Source of the DNA: Dietzia sp. B32
GTDB taxonomy: Bacteria; Actinomycetota; Actinomycetes; Mycobacteriales; Mycobacteriaceae
Length of the DNA: 64,000 nucleotides
Assembly (NCBI RefSeq): GCF_024732245.1
Contig: NZ_CP093845.1
Location: 3,048,272-3,112,271, forward strand
Direction: 5' to 3'
Shown: positions 9,418 to 19,480 of the stretch, piece after piece
Position numbering within the stretch: position 1 is the first letter of the stretch
How the letters are laid out: every line of letters begins with the position of its first letter
Program-made: the position numbers and the translations under genes
Notes under the pieces: generated by a model
What the model was told of the DNA's origin: nothing
The model's database searches: none
What the model saw: the letters and a program-made list of their open reading frames with translations, nothing else

Positions 9418-10194
9418 ATGCGGATCCACCAGCTCAACTGCGGCACGATGGGGGGCCTGGTCCCCACGCGCGTCCTGCTCGTGGAGACCCCGGACGCGCT
9501 CGTGCTGGTGGACTCCGGGATCGGGGTGCAGGACATCGCCGACCCGGCAGGCCGCCTCGGCGCGATGCGCCACGCGCTGCGCCCGGCACTGCGCACCGAC
9601 GAGACCGCCGTCCGGCGGATCCAGGCGCTGGGTCTGGATCCCCGGGACGTTCGGCACATCGTCCTGACCCACATGGACGCCGACCACATCGGGGGGCTCG
9701 CGGATTTCCCGGAGGCGCAGGTGCACGTCGCAGCCCAGGCGCTGACGTGGGCGGTGCGCACGCCGCGGTTCGTCGAGCGCCGCCGCTACCGCCGCCCCCA
9801 GTGGTCGCACGGGCCGCGGTTCGTCGAGTACGCCTACGGGACCGACCGGTGGGAGGGCTTCCGGGCGCATCCCCTGGACAACGTCGCCGAGGGGATGATC
9901 CTGGTGGATCTGCCGGGCCACGCGATGGGGCACGCCGGGGTGTTGGTGCCCGGTGGCGGTGACGACGACGACGACAAGGACCTCCTCCACGCCGGGGACG
10001 CCTTCTACCACCGGGGGCAGATCAGTCCGAAAGGTCGGGTACCCCGGCCGATCCCCGTCCTGGAACGCGCCCTGGCCCTGGAACCCGGTGCCGTCTCCCT
10101 CACCCACGCCAGGCTCGCCGGGCTGGCCCGGCGCCGCCGGGACACCCTCGACGTGGTGTGCGCACACGACCCCTCGGGACCCGGGGGCCTCTAG
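9418..10194 (+). CDS. Metallo-beta-lactamase-fold hydrolase
   Basis: A 258-residue protein. The zinc-binding motif HMDADH is at residues 85-90 (HxHxDH class), with further ligands probable at GHAMGHAG and at HAGDAFYH. This places it with glyoxalase II and quorum-quenching lactonase-like hydrolases. The substrate cannot be read from the sequence. An acidic insertion, GDDDDDKD, precedes the HAGD motif. The gene directly abuts the sirtuin gene: its TAG at 10192-10194 is followed by ATG at 10195, so co-transcription is likely. Confidence 0.85.
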   Translation: MRIHQLNCGTMGGLVPTRVLLVETPDALVLVDSGIGVQDIADPAGRLGAMRHALRPALRTDETAVRRIQALGLDPRDVRHIVLTHMDADHIGGLADFPEAQVHVAAQALTWAVRTPRFVERRRYRRPQWSHGPRFVEYAYGTDRWEGFRAHPLDNVAEGMILVDLPGHAMGHAGVLVPGGGDDDDDKDLLHAGDAFYHRGQISPKGRVPRPIPVLERALALEPGAVSLTHARLAGLARRRRDTLDVVCAHDPSGPGGL

Positions 10195-11088
10195 ATGGTC
10201 CGGATCCGCGAGACCGCCTGGACGCCGGCCGAACGCACGGAGGCGGACCCGGACCTGCCCGACCGGGCGGCGGCACTCGCCGAACTCCTGCGGGGGCGGC
10301 GGGCGGTGGTGCTCACCGGCGCCGGGATCTCGACCCCGTCGGGCATCCCCGACTATCGCGGGCCCGATTCGCCCGGCCGGACCCCGATGACCTTCCAACA
10401 GTTCGTCGGCGACCCCACGTTCCGCCGGCACTACTGGGCCCGCAACCATCTCGGCTGGCGGCACATGGAGGCGGCGCGTCCCAACACCGCGCACCTCCTG
10501 CTCGCCGACTGGGAGCGGCGTGGTCTGGTCACCGGGGTGATCACGCAGAACGTGGACCTGCTGCACCTCAAGGCGGGCAGCCGCCGCCTCGTGGACCTGC
10601 ACGGCACCTACGCGGTGGTCACCTGCCTGGACTGCGGCCTGCGGCTGAGCAGGTGGGCGCTGCACGAGGAGCTCGAGCGCCTCAACCCGGGCTTCACCGA
10701 ACGCGTGGCGTCCCGGGGCGCGATCGAGGTGGCCCCGGACGCGGATGCCGTCCTGGGCGACACCTCGGACTTCCGCATGGCCGACTGTCGGGCCTGCTCG
10801 GGAGTCCTCAAACCGGACATCGTCTACTTCGGCGAGAATGTCCCCGCCTCCCGTGTCCACGCGGCTAACGACCTCGTGGACTCCTCTGACGTCCTCGTCG
10901 TCGTCGGCTCCTCTCTCACCGTCCGCTCCGGATACCGGTTCGTGCGACGTGCGGTGACCACCGGTACGCCCGTCGCGGTGGTCAACCGCGGCCGCACCCG
11001 CGCGCACGGCGAGGCCACCCTGACGATCGACGGCGACTGCGTGGAGGTCCTCGAGCTGACAGAGGCGGCCCTGCCGCACCACCGGTGA
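10195..11088 (+). CDS. NAD-dependent protein deacylase, Sir2 family (SIRT4-like class II)
   Basis: A 297-residue sirtuin expected to remove acyl groups from lysines using NAD+. It shows GAGIS at residues 42-46, IPDYRG soon after, TQNVD at 117-121, the catalytic His136 in DLHGTY, and two zinc pairs at Cys144/Cys147 and Cys198/Cys201. The arrangement and the TQNVD-LLH-KAG sequence fit class II. The start codon abuts the stop of the upstream hydrolase gene, and the carbonic anhydrase gene follows 23 bases after the stop. Confidence 0.92.
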   Translation: MVRIRETAWTPAERTEADPDLPDRAAALAELLRGRRAVVLTGAGISTPSGIPDYRGPDSPGRTPMTFQQFVGDPTFRRHYWARNHLGWRHMEAARPNTAHLLLADWERRGLVTGVITQNVDLLHLKAGSRRLVDLHGTYAVVTCLDCGLRLSRWALHEELERLNPGFTERVASRGAIEVAPDADAVLGDTSDFRMADCRACSGVLKPDIVYFGENVPASRVHAANDLVDSSDVLVVVGSSLTVRSGYRFVRRAVTTGTPVAVVNRGRTRAHGEATLTIDGDCVEVLELTEAALPHHR

Positions 11089-11111
11089 GCGTCGAGGAGC
11101 AAAATGGGGCC

Positions 11112-11735
11112 ATGCAGATCGCAAAGACACCGGAGACCGCACTGGCCCGACTACTCCGCGGCAACGCCCGCTACGTGGCCGGGGAGAACCTCAACGAGCA
11201 CAAAGACCCCTCTCGGCGCACCGAGCTCGCCGGCCAGCAGAATCCGTTCGCGCAGGTGTTCGGCTGCGCGGACTCCCGAGTCCCCGCCGAGGTCGTCTTC
11301 GACCAGGGGCTCGGCGACCTGTTCGTGATCCGCAACGCCGGCCACATCGTGGACTCATCGGTGCTCGGGTCGATCGAGTTCGGGATCGAGGCCCTGAACA
11401 TCCCGCTGACCCTCGTGCTGGGGCACACCTCGTGCGGCGCGGTGGGCGCCACGATCACCGCCATCGACACGCACTCCACCCCGTCCGGTTACCTGCGCGA
11501 CGTGGTCGAGCGGATCTCGCCGGCGGTGTTCGAGGCGCGGCGCGACCCCGACGCCGGGTACGACGACGTCGTGGTCGAGAACGTTCGCCACACCGTCACC
11601 GCGATCCGGCAGAAGTCGGCGGCCGTCGACCGCGCGATCACCGAGGGCCGCACCGCGATCGTCGGCGCGATCTACAACCTCGAGGAGGGCACCGTCACCC
11701 CGGTCCACACCGAGGGGACCGTCACCGAGGGCTGA
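11112..11735 (+). CDS. Beta-class carbonic anhydrase
   Basis: Interconverts CO2 and bicarbonate in the cytoplasm. The protein has 207 residues from the ATG at 11112; a GTG at 11085 would add nine. Zinc ligands and the catalytic dyad are visible: Cys52, Asp54 and Arg56 in CADSR, and His105/Cys108 in HTSC. Length and motif spacing match mycobacterial beta-carbonic anhydrases. It is the last gene of a plus-strand run with the metallo-hydrolase and sirtuin, and converges on proB. Confidence 0.94.
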   Translation: MQIAKTPETALARLLRGNARYVAGENLNEHKDPSRRTELAGQQNPFAQVFGCADSRVPAEVVFDQGLGDLFVIRNAGHIVDSSVLGSIEFGIEALNIPLTLVLGHTSCGAVGATITAIDTHSTPSGYLRDVVERISPAVFEARRDPDAGYDDVVVENVRHTVTAIRQKSAAVDRAITEGRTAIVGAIYNLEEGTVTPVHTEGTVTEG

Positions 11736-11775
11736 GCGCGGGCCGACCGGGGTCGGTGGTGGGCCGTGGCCGGTG

Positions 11776-12891
11776 TCAGACCGCCACGAGGTCGTCGGCG
11801 TGCACCAGTGGGCGACCCTGGCCGACGGCGCCGGTGCCCGCCTGGCGTTCCGCCAACCGCGCCCGGACCTCGATCGAGTCGTACTGGGCGATCCCGCGGG
11901 CGACCACCCGGCCGTCGACGTCGTGCATCTCGATGACGTCGCCGAAGTGGAACAGGCCGTCCACCCCCGTCACCCCGGCGAGCAGCAGTGATCGCCGCGA
12001 ACCGGTCACCGCGCGGACCGCGCCGTCGTCCAGCAGGACCGCGCCGCGCGAGTCGGCGGCGTGGCGGACCCAGAAGCGCCGGGCGGTCATCCGCTCCGGC
12101 CGGGCCGCGAATACGGTGCCCACGGACGGGTCGGGAGCGAGGGCCTGCGGCGCGAGCTCGGCCGCGGTGAGCAGGACGGGGATACCCGCGTCGGCGGCCA
12201 GGCGGGCGGCGGCGAGCTTCGAGGCCATCCCGCCGGTCCCCAGTGCCCCGCCGGCGCCGGCGACCACGCCGTCGAGGTCGTCCTGCCCAGCGACCATCGT
12301 CACCGCGGTGGCGCCGCCCTTGCGCGGGTCCGAGTCGTACAGGGCGTCGACGTCCGAGAGCAGGATGAGGGCGTCGGCGCTGATGAGGTGCGCGACCAGG
12401 GCCGCGAGCCGGTCGTTGTCGCCGAACCGGATCTCGTTGGTCGCCACGGTGTCGTTCTCGTTGATCACCGGCACGGCGTGCAGGGTGCGGAGACGGTCGA
12501 GGGTCCGCTGGGCGTTGGCGGCGCTGTCGCGGCGGCCGATGTCACCGGCGGTGAGCAGCACCTGGCCCACCACCCGGTCGAAGCGGGCGAAGGAGTCGCC
12601 CCACGCGCGGGCCAGCTCGAGCTGACCGACACTGGCGGCGGCCTGCTTGGCGGACAGCGTCCCGGGCCGGGTGGTCATCCCCAGGGGCGCCATGCCGGCG
12701 CCGATCGCGCCGGAGGAGACCACGAACACGTCGGACCCGGCGGTCATGCGCGACTGGCAGACGTCGGCGAGGGCGTCGAGCTCCGCCCGCCGGATCCCGC
12801 CGTGGAAACTGGTGATGGCCGACGAGCCGATCTTGACCACCACGCGGCGGGCCGCGCCGATCCGACGTCGCAGCTCCCGCTCCGTGGTCAC
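11776..12891 (-). CDS. proB: Glutamate 5-kinase
   Basis: Phosphorylates glutamate to glutamyl-5-phosphate, the committed and usually proline-inhibited step of proline synthesis. The protein has 371 residues from a GTG at 12891. The amino-acid kinase domain begins with [11 protein letters not shown] and contains SSGAIGAGM and [12 protein letters not shown]-terminal PUA domain occupies roughly the last 90 residues. The GTG overlaps the stop of obgE by four bases, so translation is probably coupled. proA is about 10 kb away in the same orientation. Confidence 0.96.
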   Translation of the reverse strand: MTTERELRRRIGAARRVVVKIGSSAITSFHGGIRRAELDALADVCQSRMTAGSDVFVVSSGAIGAGMAPLGMTTRPGTLSAKQAAASVGQLELARAWGDSFARFDRVVGQVLLTAGDIGRRDSAANAQRTLDRLRTLHAVPVINENDTVATNEIRFGDNDRLAALVAHLISADALILLSDVDALYDSDPRKGGATAVTMVAGQDDLDGVVAGAGGALGTGGMASKLAAARLAADAGIPVLLTAAELAPQALAPDPSVGTVFAARPERMTARRFWVRHAADSRGAVLLDDGAVRAVTGSRRSLLLAGVTGVDGLFHFGDVIEMHDVDGRVVARGIAQYDSIEVRARLAERQAGTGAVGQGRPLVHADDLVAV

Positions 12892-14348
12892 TCCAGGATC
12901 TCCTCGTCCGGGTCGATCAGACCGCGACGCACGCGCTTGCGGTACTTGCGCTCGGTGGCCCCGATCCGCTCGTCGGACTCGAGCCTGATGTCCGTGCCGC
13001 GGCCGGTCCGCATGAGGTCGACGCCCGCCGGGGTCTGCGGCTCCCACTCGAACGAGACGTCACCGATGGTGACGGTGCAACCCTCCGTGGCCCCGGCCTT
13101 GATGAGCGCCTCCTCGACGCCGATCCGGGCCAGGCGGTCGGCGAGGAAGCCGACGGCCTCGTCGTTGTCGAACTCCGTCTGACGGATCCACCGCTCGGGC
13201 TTGGCACCGGTGACGATGAACGCTCCGGGGTCGGCCGGGTCCGGGCGTACGCGGAACTCCTCCACGTCCACGGCCTTGGGGCGGATGACGATCCGCTCGG
13301 GCGCGGCCGGCGGGTTGGCCTTGCGGTGCGCCTTGATCAGCTCGTAGAGGCCGTACCGCAGCTCGTCCAGGCCCTTGTGGGCGACCGCGGAGATGGCGTA
13401 GACCGGCCACCCCTTGGCCTCGAAGTGTTCGCGCACCATCTCCGCCATGTCGGCGGCGTCGGGCACGTCGATCTTGTTGAGCACCACCACGCGGGGCCGG
13501 TCGGCCAGGTCACCGATCCCGGCGTCGGCGAGCTCGGACCGGTAGGCGGCGAGCTCGGCCTCTAGTGCGTCCACGTCGGAGATCGGGTCCCGGTCCGACT
13601 CGAGGTTCGCGCAGTCCACCACGTGCGCCAGGACGGCCGTGCGCTCGATGTGACGCAGGAAGTCCAGGCCCAGTCCGCGGCCCTCGCTCGCGCCGGGGAT
13701 GAGGCCGGGAACGTCGGCGATGGTGAAGGTGTCGTCGCCCACCGAGACCACTCCGAGGTTCGGCGCGAGGGTCGTGAAGGGGTAGTCGGCGATCTTGGGC
13801 TTGGCCGCCGAGAGCACCGAGACGAGGGAGGACTTCCCGGCGGACGGGAAACCCACCAGGCCGACGTCGGCCATGGACTTGAGCTCGAGCGTGAGGTCGC
13901 GGACCTCGCCGGGCTCACCGAGCAGGGCGAATCCGGGGGCCTTGCGCGCCCGGGAGGCCAGCGCGGCGTTGCCCAGTCCACCCTTGCCGCCCTCGGCTGC
14001 GACGAAACGGGTGCCGACGCCGGTGAGGTCGGCGAGTACCTCGCCGTCCTCGTCCAGGACGACGGTGCCGGGCGGCACCGACAGTACGAGGTCGGCACCC
14101 TGGGCGCCGTTGCGGTTGGCGCCCATGCCGGGCTGGCCCCTGCCTGCGCGGGCGTGGGGCCGGAAGTGGAAGTCGAGCAGGGTGTGGACCTGGGGGTCAA
14201 CGACGAGTACGACGTCGCCGCCGTGTCCCCCGTTACCGCCGTCGGGGCCGCCGAGCGGCTTGAACTTCTCGCGGTGCACGGAGGTGCAGCCGCGGCCTCC
14301 GTCCCCGGCCGCGAGGTGGAGGACTACGCGGTCGATGAATCTCGACAT
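12888..14348 (-). CDS. obgE: Obg-family GTPase
   Basis: An essential GTPase linked to 50S ribosome maturation and growth control. The 486-residue protein has the glycine-rich Obg fold at residues 1-160 ([18 protein letters not shown]), the GTPase domain with G1 GFPSAGKS at 166-173 and NKID later, and a C-terminal OCT domain with an acidic tail (DPDEEILE). It lies downstream of rplU and rpmA, the usual order. A strong hairpin at 14401-14447 between rpmA and obgE may reduce read-through. Confidence 0.97.
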   Translation of the reverse strand: MSRFIDRVVLHLAAGDGGRGCTSVHREKFKPLGGPDGGNGGHGGDVVLVVDPQVHTLLDFHFRPHARAGRGQPGMGANRNGAQGADLVLSVPPGTVVLDEDGEVLADLTGVGTRFVAAEGGKGGLGNAALASRARKAPGFALLGEPGEVRDLTLELKSMADVGLVGFPSAGKSSLVSVLSAAKPKIADYPFTTLAPNLGVVSVGDDTFTIADVPGLIPGASEGRGLGLDFLRHIERTAVLAHVVDCANLESDRDPISDVDALEAELAAYRSELADAGIGDLADRPRVVVLNKIDVPDAADMAEMVREHFEAKGWPVYAISAVAHKGLDELRYGLYELIKAHRKANPPAAPERIVIRPKAVDVEEFRVRPDPADPGAFIVTGAKPERWIRQTEFDNDEAVGFLADRLARIGVEEALIKAGATEGCTVTIGDVSFEWEPQTPAGVDLMRTGRGTDIRLESDERIGATERKYRKRVRRGLIDPDEEILE

Positions 14349-14400
14349 GGTGGGGGCTCCTCCTGGTGACGGGCGATGACGGCGGGGTCGTACAAATGCT

Positions 14401-14447
14401 CTCGGGGGCCGGGTGTGGAGTCGTGATGACCCCGCCCGGCCCCCGAG
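14401..14447 (-). terminator. Hairpin between rpmA and obgE
   Basis: Perfect 13-bp inverted repeat: 14401-14413 (CTCGGGGGCCGGG) pairs with 14435-14447 across a 21-base loop. On the minus strand it follows rpmA and precedes obgE and is trailed only by a short T tract, so it may be a partial terminator or attenuator that sets ribosomal protein versus GTPase levels. Confidence 0.6.
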
Positions 14448-14479
14448 GGCGAATCCTGAAAAGTGGTCGGCTGGGAGGC

Positions 14480-14743
14480 TCAGGCCTCGGCGCCGGCCGG
14501 CACGATGTTCACGGTCTTGCGACCGCGCTTGGTGCCGAACTCCACCGCACCGGCGGAGAGGGCGAACAGGGTGTCGTCGCCACCACGGCCGACGTTGACG
14601 CCCGGGTGGAACTTGGTGCCGCGCTGGCGCACCAGGATCTCACCGGCGTTGACCTCCTGGCCGCCGAAGCGCTTGACGCCGAGGCGCTGCGCGTTGGAGT
14701 CACGACCGTTACGGGTGCTGGATGCGCCCTTCTTACTTGCCAT
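14480..14743 (-). CDS. rpmA: 50S ribosomal protein L27
   Basis: An 87-residue ribosomal protein near the peptidyl transferase centre. The start [16 protein letters not shown] is the canonical L27 N-terminus without the Firmicutes leader that is proteolytically removed, and [14 protein letters not shown] follows. It lies 69 bases downstream of rplU in the usual rplU-rpmA-obgE order. Confidence 0.98.
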   Translation of the reverse strand: MASKKGASSTRNGRDSNAQRLGVKRFGGQEVNAGEILVRQRGTKFHPGVNVGRGGDDTLFALSAGAVEFGTKRGRKTVNIVPAGAEA

Positions 14744-14812
14744 GTCCGAGTCCCTCCTTCAGGGAGCACGCCCGAGGGCGCTGAGCTGGTGGCCTGATCG
14801 GCCGGAGATGGA

Positions 14813-15118
14813 TTACTTGATACCGGTGATCTTGACGACCGTCAGCTTCTGACGGTGGCCCTGACGCTTGTGGTACCCGGTCTTGTTCTTGAACTTGTGG
14901 ATCCGGATCTTCGGTCCCTTGGTCTGCTCGACGATCTCGCCGGAGACGGTGACCTTGGCCAGGGCGTCGGCGTCGGAGGTGACGGCAGAACCGTCGACCA
15001 CGAGGATCGGGGACAGCGACACGGAGGTTCCGGCCTCGCCCTCGATCTTCTCGACCTTGACGTGGTCCCCTTCGGCGACCTTGTACTGCTTGCCGCCGGT
15101 CTTGACGATCGCGTACAT
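14813..15118 (-). CDS. rplU: 50S ribosomal protein L21
   Basis: A 101-residue ribosomal protein that binds 23S rRNA. It begins [14 protein letters not shown] and ends with the L21 signature [13 protein letters not shown] before VVKITGIK. It is the first gene of the rplU-rpmA-obgE-proB run and is preceded by a good sigma-70 promoter and a leader of about 145 bases. Confidence 0.98.
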   Translation of the reverse strand: MYAIVKTGGKQYKVAEGDHVKVEKIEGEAGTSVSLSPILVVDGSAVTSDADALAKVTVSGEIVEQTKGPKIRIHKFKNKTGYHKRQGHRQKLTVVKITGIK

Positions 15119-15141
15119 CGAGGGCTTCCCCTTGCTTCTCG

Positions 15142-15180
15142 GGTGTGCGGCCGCCTGGGGCGACCACACCTGGTGTGCGG
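15142..15180 (-). promoter_or_regulatory. Dyad and direct repeat in the rplU leader
   Basis: A 13-base palindrome CACACCTGGTGTG is at 15165-15177. GGTGTGCGG occurs twice, at 15142-15150 and 15172-15180. Both lie inside the predicted 5' leader of rplU and could form structure used for ribosomal-protein autoregulation. This is inference only. Confidence 0.35.
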
Positions 15181-15268
15181 TGTTCTCTCTTGCTCGCCGA
15201 CTCGCATCGGTCGAGGGTCGCTGGCCCCGGGACCGCGTACGGTCCCGTTGCGCGACTCCTCGCGCCAC

Positions 15269-15298
15269 GACATAGCGCCGCGACGAGCGACCTGTCAA
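15269..15298 (-). promoter_or_regulatory. Sigma-70-type promoter of rplU-rpmA-obgE
   Basis: On the minus strand TTGACA (15298-15293) is followed after 18 bases by TATGTC (15274-15269). The perfect -35 element is unusual in such GC-rich DNA, and its position about 150 bases before rplU fits a strong housekeeping promoter. Confidence 0.68.
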
Positions 15299-15307
15299 GG
15301 TTACGGT

Positions 15308-15344
15308 CCGGCGGCACAGCAGGTCAAACCGACCGTGCCGCCGG
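15308..15344 (-). terminator. Hairpin downstream of rne
   Basis: Inverted repeat CCGGCGGCAC (15308-15317) / GTGCCGCCGG (15335-15344) with an inner GGTC/GACC pairing in the loop. It starts 17 bases beyond the rne stop and precedes the rplU promoter. No clear T tract follows. Confidence 0.55.
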
Positions 15345-15360
15345 CCCGCGGCCCGGCGCG

Positions 15361-18300
15361 TCAGTCGCCGGCGGGAGCCGTCGTCGACCTGGTGGCCCGC
15401 CGCCTCGCCGGGCGCTTGCGCGGCTCGGCGACCACGGCGGTCGGAGCCTCCGCCAGGGCTGCGGCCTCGACCTTCGCCACGGTCTCGCCCTGCGCGCCCT
15501 GCGCGCCCTGCGGCGCGGTGTCGCCCTGCGCGGCCTGCTGCGCGGTGTCGACCCCGGCGGCGCCGGCCTCACGGCGGGTGGACCGCCGACGGGGGCGACG
15601 ACCGCCCGTGCCCGTGGACCCGGAGTCCGATCCCGCCGTACCCGGGGCCGCCGCGGCGACCTCGTCCACGACGGTCTCCGCCTCGGCCACCACCTCGGCC
15701 TCGGAGCGCGGGGTCTCGACCACCTCCGCCGCGGCGCGGTCCTCGGCGGCGGTCGTCGGCGCCGGCGCAGTGGTGGCAGGGCGCCTCGACGCCCGGCGAC
15801 GTCGCGCGGGCCGCGACGTCCCTGCGGCGTCCGCGGAGTCGGCCACGGCCTTCTCCTGCGTCGCCTCTGCCCCGCGGTCGATGGCGGGCGCCGCCGTCTC
15901 GGCCACGTCCGTCTCCGCCGTCGTCACGGTCTCCGCCTTCGCCGGCGTCTCGGTCGCCGCGTCGACCACCGTCGTCACGGTCTCCGCCTTCGCCGCCGTC
16001 TCGGTCGCCGGCGTCTCGGACGTCGCGTCGCGGCCCCCGCGGTCGCCGCTGCCGCTGGCGGCGGCGGCCTCGTCGGTGTCCGTCTCGCCGTCGGAATCGG
16101 CGCTCCGGTGGGCGATCGCGAGCGCGGCCGGGTGCGCGGCCGGCGCCGGGCCGTCCTTGCGCGGGGCCTGCTTGGGCACGGACGCGTCGGACTCCCCCGC
16201 CCCCTTGCCGTTGCCGCCCTTGCGCCGCCCACGCCGTGCGCCGGGCTCGTCGGCGTTGTGCGACTCGGTGTGCAGCGGGTCGGCGTGCACGATCAGCCCA
16301 CGGCCCTGGCAGTGCTCACACGGGGTCGAGAAGGCCTCGACCAGCCCGGTACCGAGCTTCTTGCGGGTGAGCTGCACGAGCCCCAGAGACGTGACCTCGG
16401 AGACCTGGTGACGGGTGCGGTCACGCCCCAGCGCCTCGGTGAGCCGCCTCAGGACCAGGTCGCGGTTGGACTCGAGCACCATGTCGATGAAGTCGATGAT
16501 CACCATGCCGCCGACATCGCGGAGGCGCAGCTGCCGGACGATCTCCTCGGCGGCCTCGAGGTTGTTCTTGGTGACGGTCTCCTCGAGGTTGCCGCCGGAG
16601 CCGGTGTACTTGCCGGTGTTGACGTCGATGACGGTCATCGCCTCGGTGCGGTCGATCACCAGGGAGCCGCCGGACGGCAGCCACACCTTGCGGTCGAGCG
16701 CCTTGGCGAGCTGCTCGTCGACGCGGTGCGTGGCGAACACGTCCACGTCGGGGTTGTCGTGGCGTTCGAGCCGCTCGACCATCTCCGGCGCGACCCGGGA
16801 GACGTAGTCGTGGACCGTGTCCCAGGACGTCTCGCCCTGGATGACGAGCTTGGAGAAGTCCTCGTTGAACAGGTCGCGGACGACCTTCACCAGCAGGTCC
16901 GGCTCCTCGTACAGGGCCACGGGGGTGCCGGCTCCGGAGTCGGTGCGCTTGGCGGCCGCCTCGGAGATGTCGGACCACTGACCCGCGAGACGCTCGACGT
17001 CGCGGCCGATCTCCTCGGCGCTGACCCCCTCGGCGGCGGTGCGGATGATCACGCCGGACCCCTCGGGGACGACGTCCTTGAGGATCGCCTTGAGGCGACG
17101 ACGCTCGGTGTCCGGCAGCTTGCGGGAGATGCCCGTGGAGTTGCCGTCCGGCACGTACACGAGGAAGCGCCCGGCCAGCGAGATCTGCGTCGACAGGCGG
17201 GCACCCTTCTGCCCGATGGGGTCCTTGGTGACCTGGACCAGGACCATGTCGCCGGACTTGAGCGCCTGCTCGATGCGCCGGGCCTTGCCCCCGAGCCCGG
17301 CGGCCTCCCAGTTCACCTCGCCGGCGTACAGGACGCCGTTGCGGCCGCGCCCGATGTCGACGAACGCCGCCTCCATGCTGGGCAGCACGTTCTGCACGCG
17401 GCCGAGGTAGACGTTGCCCACCATCGACCGGGCGGATTCGGTGGTGACGAAGTGCTCCACGAGCACCTTGTCCTCGAGGACACCGACCTGGGTCATGACG
17501 CCCTTGCCGTCGCCCCGCTGCTTCTCGCGCACGACCATGACGCGGTCCACGGCCTCGCGGCGGGCGAGGAACTCGGACTCGGACAGGATGGGCTGACGAC
17601 GGCGTCCGGCCTCGCGACCGTCGCGACGCCGCTGACGCTTGGCCTCGAGGCGGGTGGAGCCGGTGATGCCCTGCACCTCGTCGGACGACGTGCTGGCGCC
17701 CTGTCCCCCGCGTCCGGACCGGCGACGCGCCTCGCGCTCGTGGACCTCGGTGTCGGCCGGGTCGTCGCCCGTGGTCTGGGTCTCGTCGGAGCCGGAACCC
17801 CCACTGCGACGACGACGACGGCGACGCCGCCTCGAACCCGACGGGGCGTTCCCGGAATCGTCCGAATCGTCACCGTCGGCGTCACCGGAGTCGGCCTGCC
17901 CGTCGGAGTCATCCGCCGTGCGGCCGTCGGTGTCGTCGGAGCCGTCGCGGCCGGTCCCACGGTCGTCGGAACCCGACTCGCGGGAGTCCCCGGAATCACC
18001 GGCGGACCCGGAGCGGGCGTCGGAGCGCTCCTCGTCGCGCCCGGAGGCGTCGTCGGAGGCATCTGCGCGCGAGTCGTCGTCGGCGGTACCGGTGTTCTCA
18101 CCGTTCTGCTCGTCGCCGCCCTCGCCCCGCCCGCGACCACGTCCGCGGCGACCCCGCCGCCGCCGACGCGCCCCACCGTCACCGGAGTCCGACTGGTCGG
18201 ACTGGTCGGGGCCGCGGCCCTCGTCGGAACCCTCGTCCTGCGTGTCCTGGTCGGCCTGCTCACCCTCGGGCGCGCGGGCAGCCCCGGCGGCCACCTCCGC

Positions 18301-19152
18301 GCGGGCCCGGTCCTGGCCCCGGCGGCCGCGCGGCTCGTCTCCCGAGCGGGATTCCGCCGGCGGCTGCGCAGGAGTGTCGTCGGGAGAGAGGAACAGGGGT
18401 GAGAACGTCGGGGTCGCGGTGGACCGGCGTCGCCGGTTGCCCGACTCCTCCGAACCCACCTCGCCGGTGACGATAGCGATCTCCGGCAGCGCCGGACGAT
18501 TACGGCCTCCCGTGGTGCCACGCCCGGTTGCGGCCGAATCGTCCGAAGTCCCGCGGGCGGTCTTCCCGGCGGTCCTCGAGCCGGACTTCTCCGCTGCCCC
18601 GGAGGCGGACTTCTCGTCGGCCGTGGCCTTCTCCGCGGTCTTCTCCGCAGTGGTCTTGCGCGCCGGGCTCTTCCTGGCCGGCGCCTTCTTCGCGGGAAGG
18701 GCGTCGGTCGACGCGGCCTCGCCGGCGGGCGCCTCCGCGGATGCGCCCTCGGCGGGGGCCTTCCCGGCGGAGATCTTCTCTGCCGGGGCCTTCTCTGCGG
18801 GGGTCTTATCTGCGGGGGCCTTCTCCGCGGGGGTCTTGGCGGCCTTCTTGGCGGGAGCCTTCCGCACGGGGGCCTTCCGCACGGGGGCCTCGGCCGCCGG
18901 CGTCTGCACGTCGGAGCCTCCGGCCACGGCGGCATCCGTCGCCGTCCCGGCGTCCTGCCCCCGCGAGGTGAACCAGTTCAGCAGCACGTCGCGGGTCACC
19001 CCGGACTGGGCGCTCTTGATCTCCACGCCGATCCCGGCCATGGCGACCAGGAACTCCTTGCTGCTCATGCCCACGGCTCTCGCGGCCGCGTGCGCGCGCA
19101 TCCTCTCGGGAAGCGCGGTGATGTCGTCGATGGTCAGGTTCGGATCCGACAC
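15361..19152 (-). CDS. rne: Ribonuclease E/G family endoribonuclease, very long form
   Basis: Endonuclease for mRNA decay and rRNA maturation. The 1263-residue protein has three parts. Residues 1-60 ([20 protein letters not shown]) resemble the IF2_N domain. Residues about 60-540 are low complexity, first Lys/Ala/Pro repeats of the KAPAEK type, then acidic Asp/Ser/Gly and Arg tracts. The catalytic core, about 550-945, has an S1 domain ([12 protein letters not shown]), metal-binding [10 protein letters not shown] and IDFIDM, and the zinc-link CEHCQGRG. An Ala/Glu/Val-rich tail ends in basic RRxxR clusters. The core placed between two disordered arms is typical of actinobacterial RNase E. Confidence 0.95.
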   Translation of the reverse strand: MSDPNLTIDDITALPERMRAHAAARAVGMSSKEFLVAMAGIGVEIKSAQSGVTRDVLLNWFTSRGQDAGTATDAAVAGGSDVQTPAAEAPVRKAPVRKAPAKKAAKTPAEKAPADKTPAEKAPAEKISAGKAPAEGASAEAPAGEAASTDALPAKKAPARKSPARKTTAEKTAEKATADEKSASGAAEKSGSRTAGKTARGTSDDSAATGRGTTGGRNRPALPEIAIVTGEVGSEESGNRRRRSTATPTFSPLFLSPDDTPAQPPAESRSGDEPRGRRGQDRARAEVAAGAARAPEGEQADQDTQDEGSDEGRGPDQSDQSDSGDGGARRRRRGRRGRGRGRGEGGDEQNGENTGTADDDSRADASDDASGRDEERSDARSGSAGDSGDSRESGSDDRGTGRDGSDDTDGRTADDSDGQADSGDADGDDSDDSGNAPSGSRRRRRRRRRSGGSGSDETQTTGDDPADTEVHEREARRRSGRGGQGASTSSDEVQGITGSTRLEAKRQRRRDGREAGRRRQPILSESEFLARREAVDRVMVVREKQRGDGKGVMTQVGVLEDKVLVEHFVTTESARSMVGNVYLGRVQNVLPSMEAAFVDIGRGRNGVLYAGEVNWEAAGLGGKARRIEQALKSGDMVLVQVTKDPIGQKGARLSTQISLAGRFLVYVPDGNSTGISRKLPDTERRRLKAILKDVVPEGSGVIIRTAAEGVSAEEIGRDVERLAGQWSDISEAAAKRTDSGAGTPVALYEEPDLLVKVVRDLFNEDFSKLVIQGETSWDTVHDYVSRVAPEMVERLERHDNPDVDVFATHRVDEQLAKALDRKVWLPSGGSLVIDRTEAMTVIDVNTGKYTGSGGNLEETVTKNNLEAAEEIVRQLRLRDVGGMVIIDFIDMVLESNRDLVLRRLTEALGRDRTRHQVSEVTSLGLVQLTRKKLGTGLVEAFSTPCEHCQGRGLIVHADPLHTESHNADEPGARRGRRKGGNGKGAGESDASVPKQAPRKDGPAPAAHPAALAIAHRSADSDGETDTDEAAAASGSGDRGGRDATSETPATETAAKAETVTTVVDAATETPAKAETVTTAETDVAETAAPAIDRGAEATQEKAVADSADAAGTSRPARRRRASRRPATTAPAPTTAAEDRAAAEVVETPRSEAEVVAEAETVVDEVAAAAPGTAGSDSGSTGTGGRRPRRRSTRREAGAAGVDTAQQAAQGDTAPQGAQGAQGETVAKVEAAALAEAPTAVVAEPRKRPARRRATRSTTAPAGD

Positions 19153-19480
19153 GTGTCTCCTCCGGCCGGACTCCGGGCGCGATCACGTCACCGGTTATCG
19201 GTGACCCACGCCGCCGCACGGGGTCGGGCGTCTTCTCTGTCTGGGCCCCACCGGGGTGGGGCTACGTCTTGTGGTCCGCGGGACCGGGACGAACCGGGCC
19301 ACGGGTGGCGGGCGCCCGTTCCGGGGCGGACTGGTGATCCACTCGCCAGGATGAGCTCCCGCCATTCTCCCACATCCGTCACCGAAACGTCGTCGCCCGG
19401 CGCCACCAATGCGAACGCGCCCGCCGGGCAGGGGCCGACGGGCGCGCGTGCAGCGCGATCGCTGCGGGACGAGTGGTGGT
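19153..19480. other. Intergenic region between rne and ndk (328 bases)
   Basis: No gene seen. It must contain the rne promoter and leader on the minus strand. It holds a hairpin GCCCCACC/GGTGGGGC at 19245-19262 close to the rne start, which may belong to a regulatory 5' leader, and an inverted repeat CGCGCCCG/CGGGCGCG at 19416-19446 that could end the ndk transcript. Confidence 0.5.
19416..19446 (-). terminator. Possible ndk terminator hairpin
   Basis: CGCGCCCG at 19416-19423 pairs with CGGGCGCG at 19439-19446. It is located 35 bases beyond the ndk stop on the minus strand. GC-rich stem with no T tract, so confidence is moderate. Confidence 0.4.

Noticed and set aside
8625-11088. Anti-phage system built from an ATPase and a sirtuin
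   Set aside because: The two genes are divergent and separated by a metallo-hydrolase. The sirtuin has an ordinary deacylase architecture without effector fusion, and no other defence genes are close.
11736-11775. Terminator between the carbonic anhydrase gene and proB
   Set aside because: Only a 5-6 bp stem (CCGACC/GGTCGG) is visible, too weak to call.
15145-18402. A 1085-codon plus-strand frame opposite rne
   Set aside because: It is the mirror of the low-complexity and core regions of RNase E, very rich in Gly, Arg and Val, with no domain and no ribosome binding site.
18600-18960. Short repeated units resembling a CRISPR array or satellite in the rne 5' part
   Set aside because: The units are in-frame codon repeats encoding KAPAEK-type protein repeats. 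Spacers are neither unique nor of constant length.
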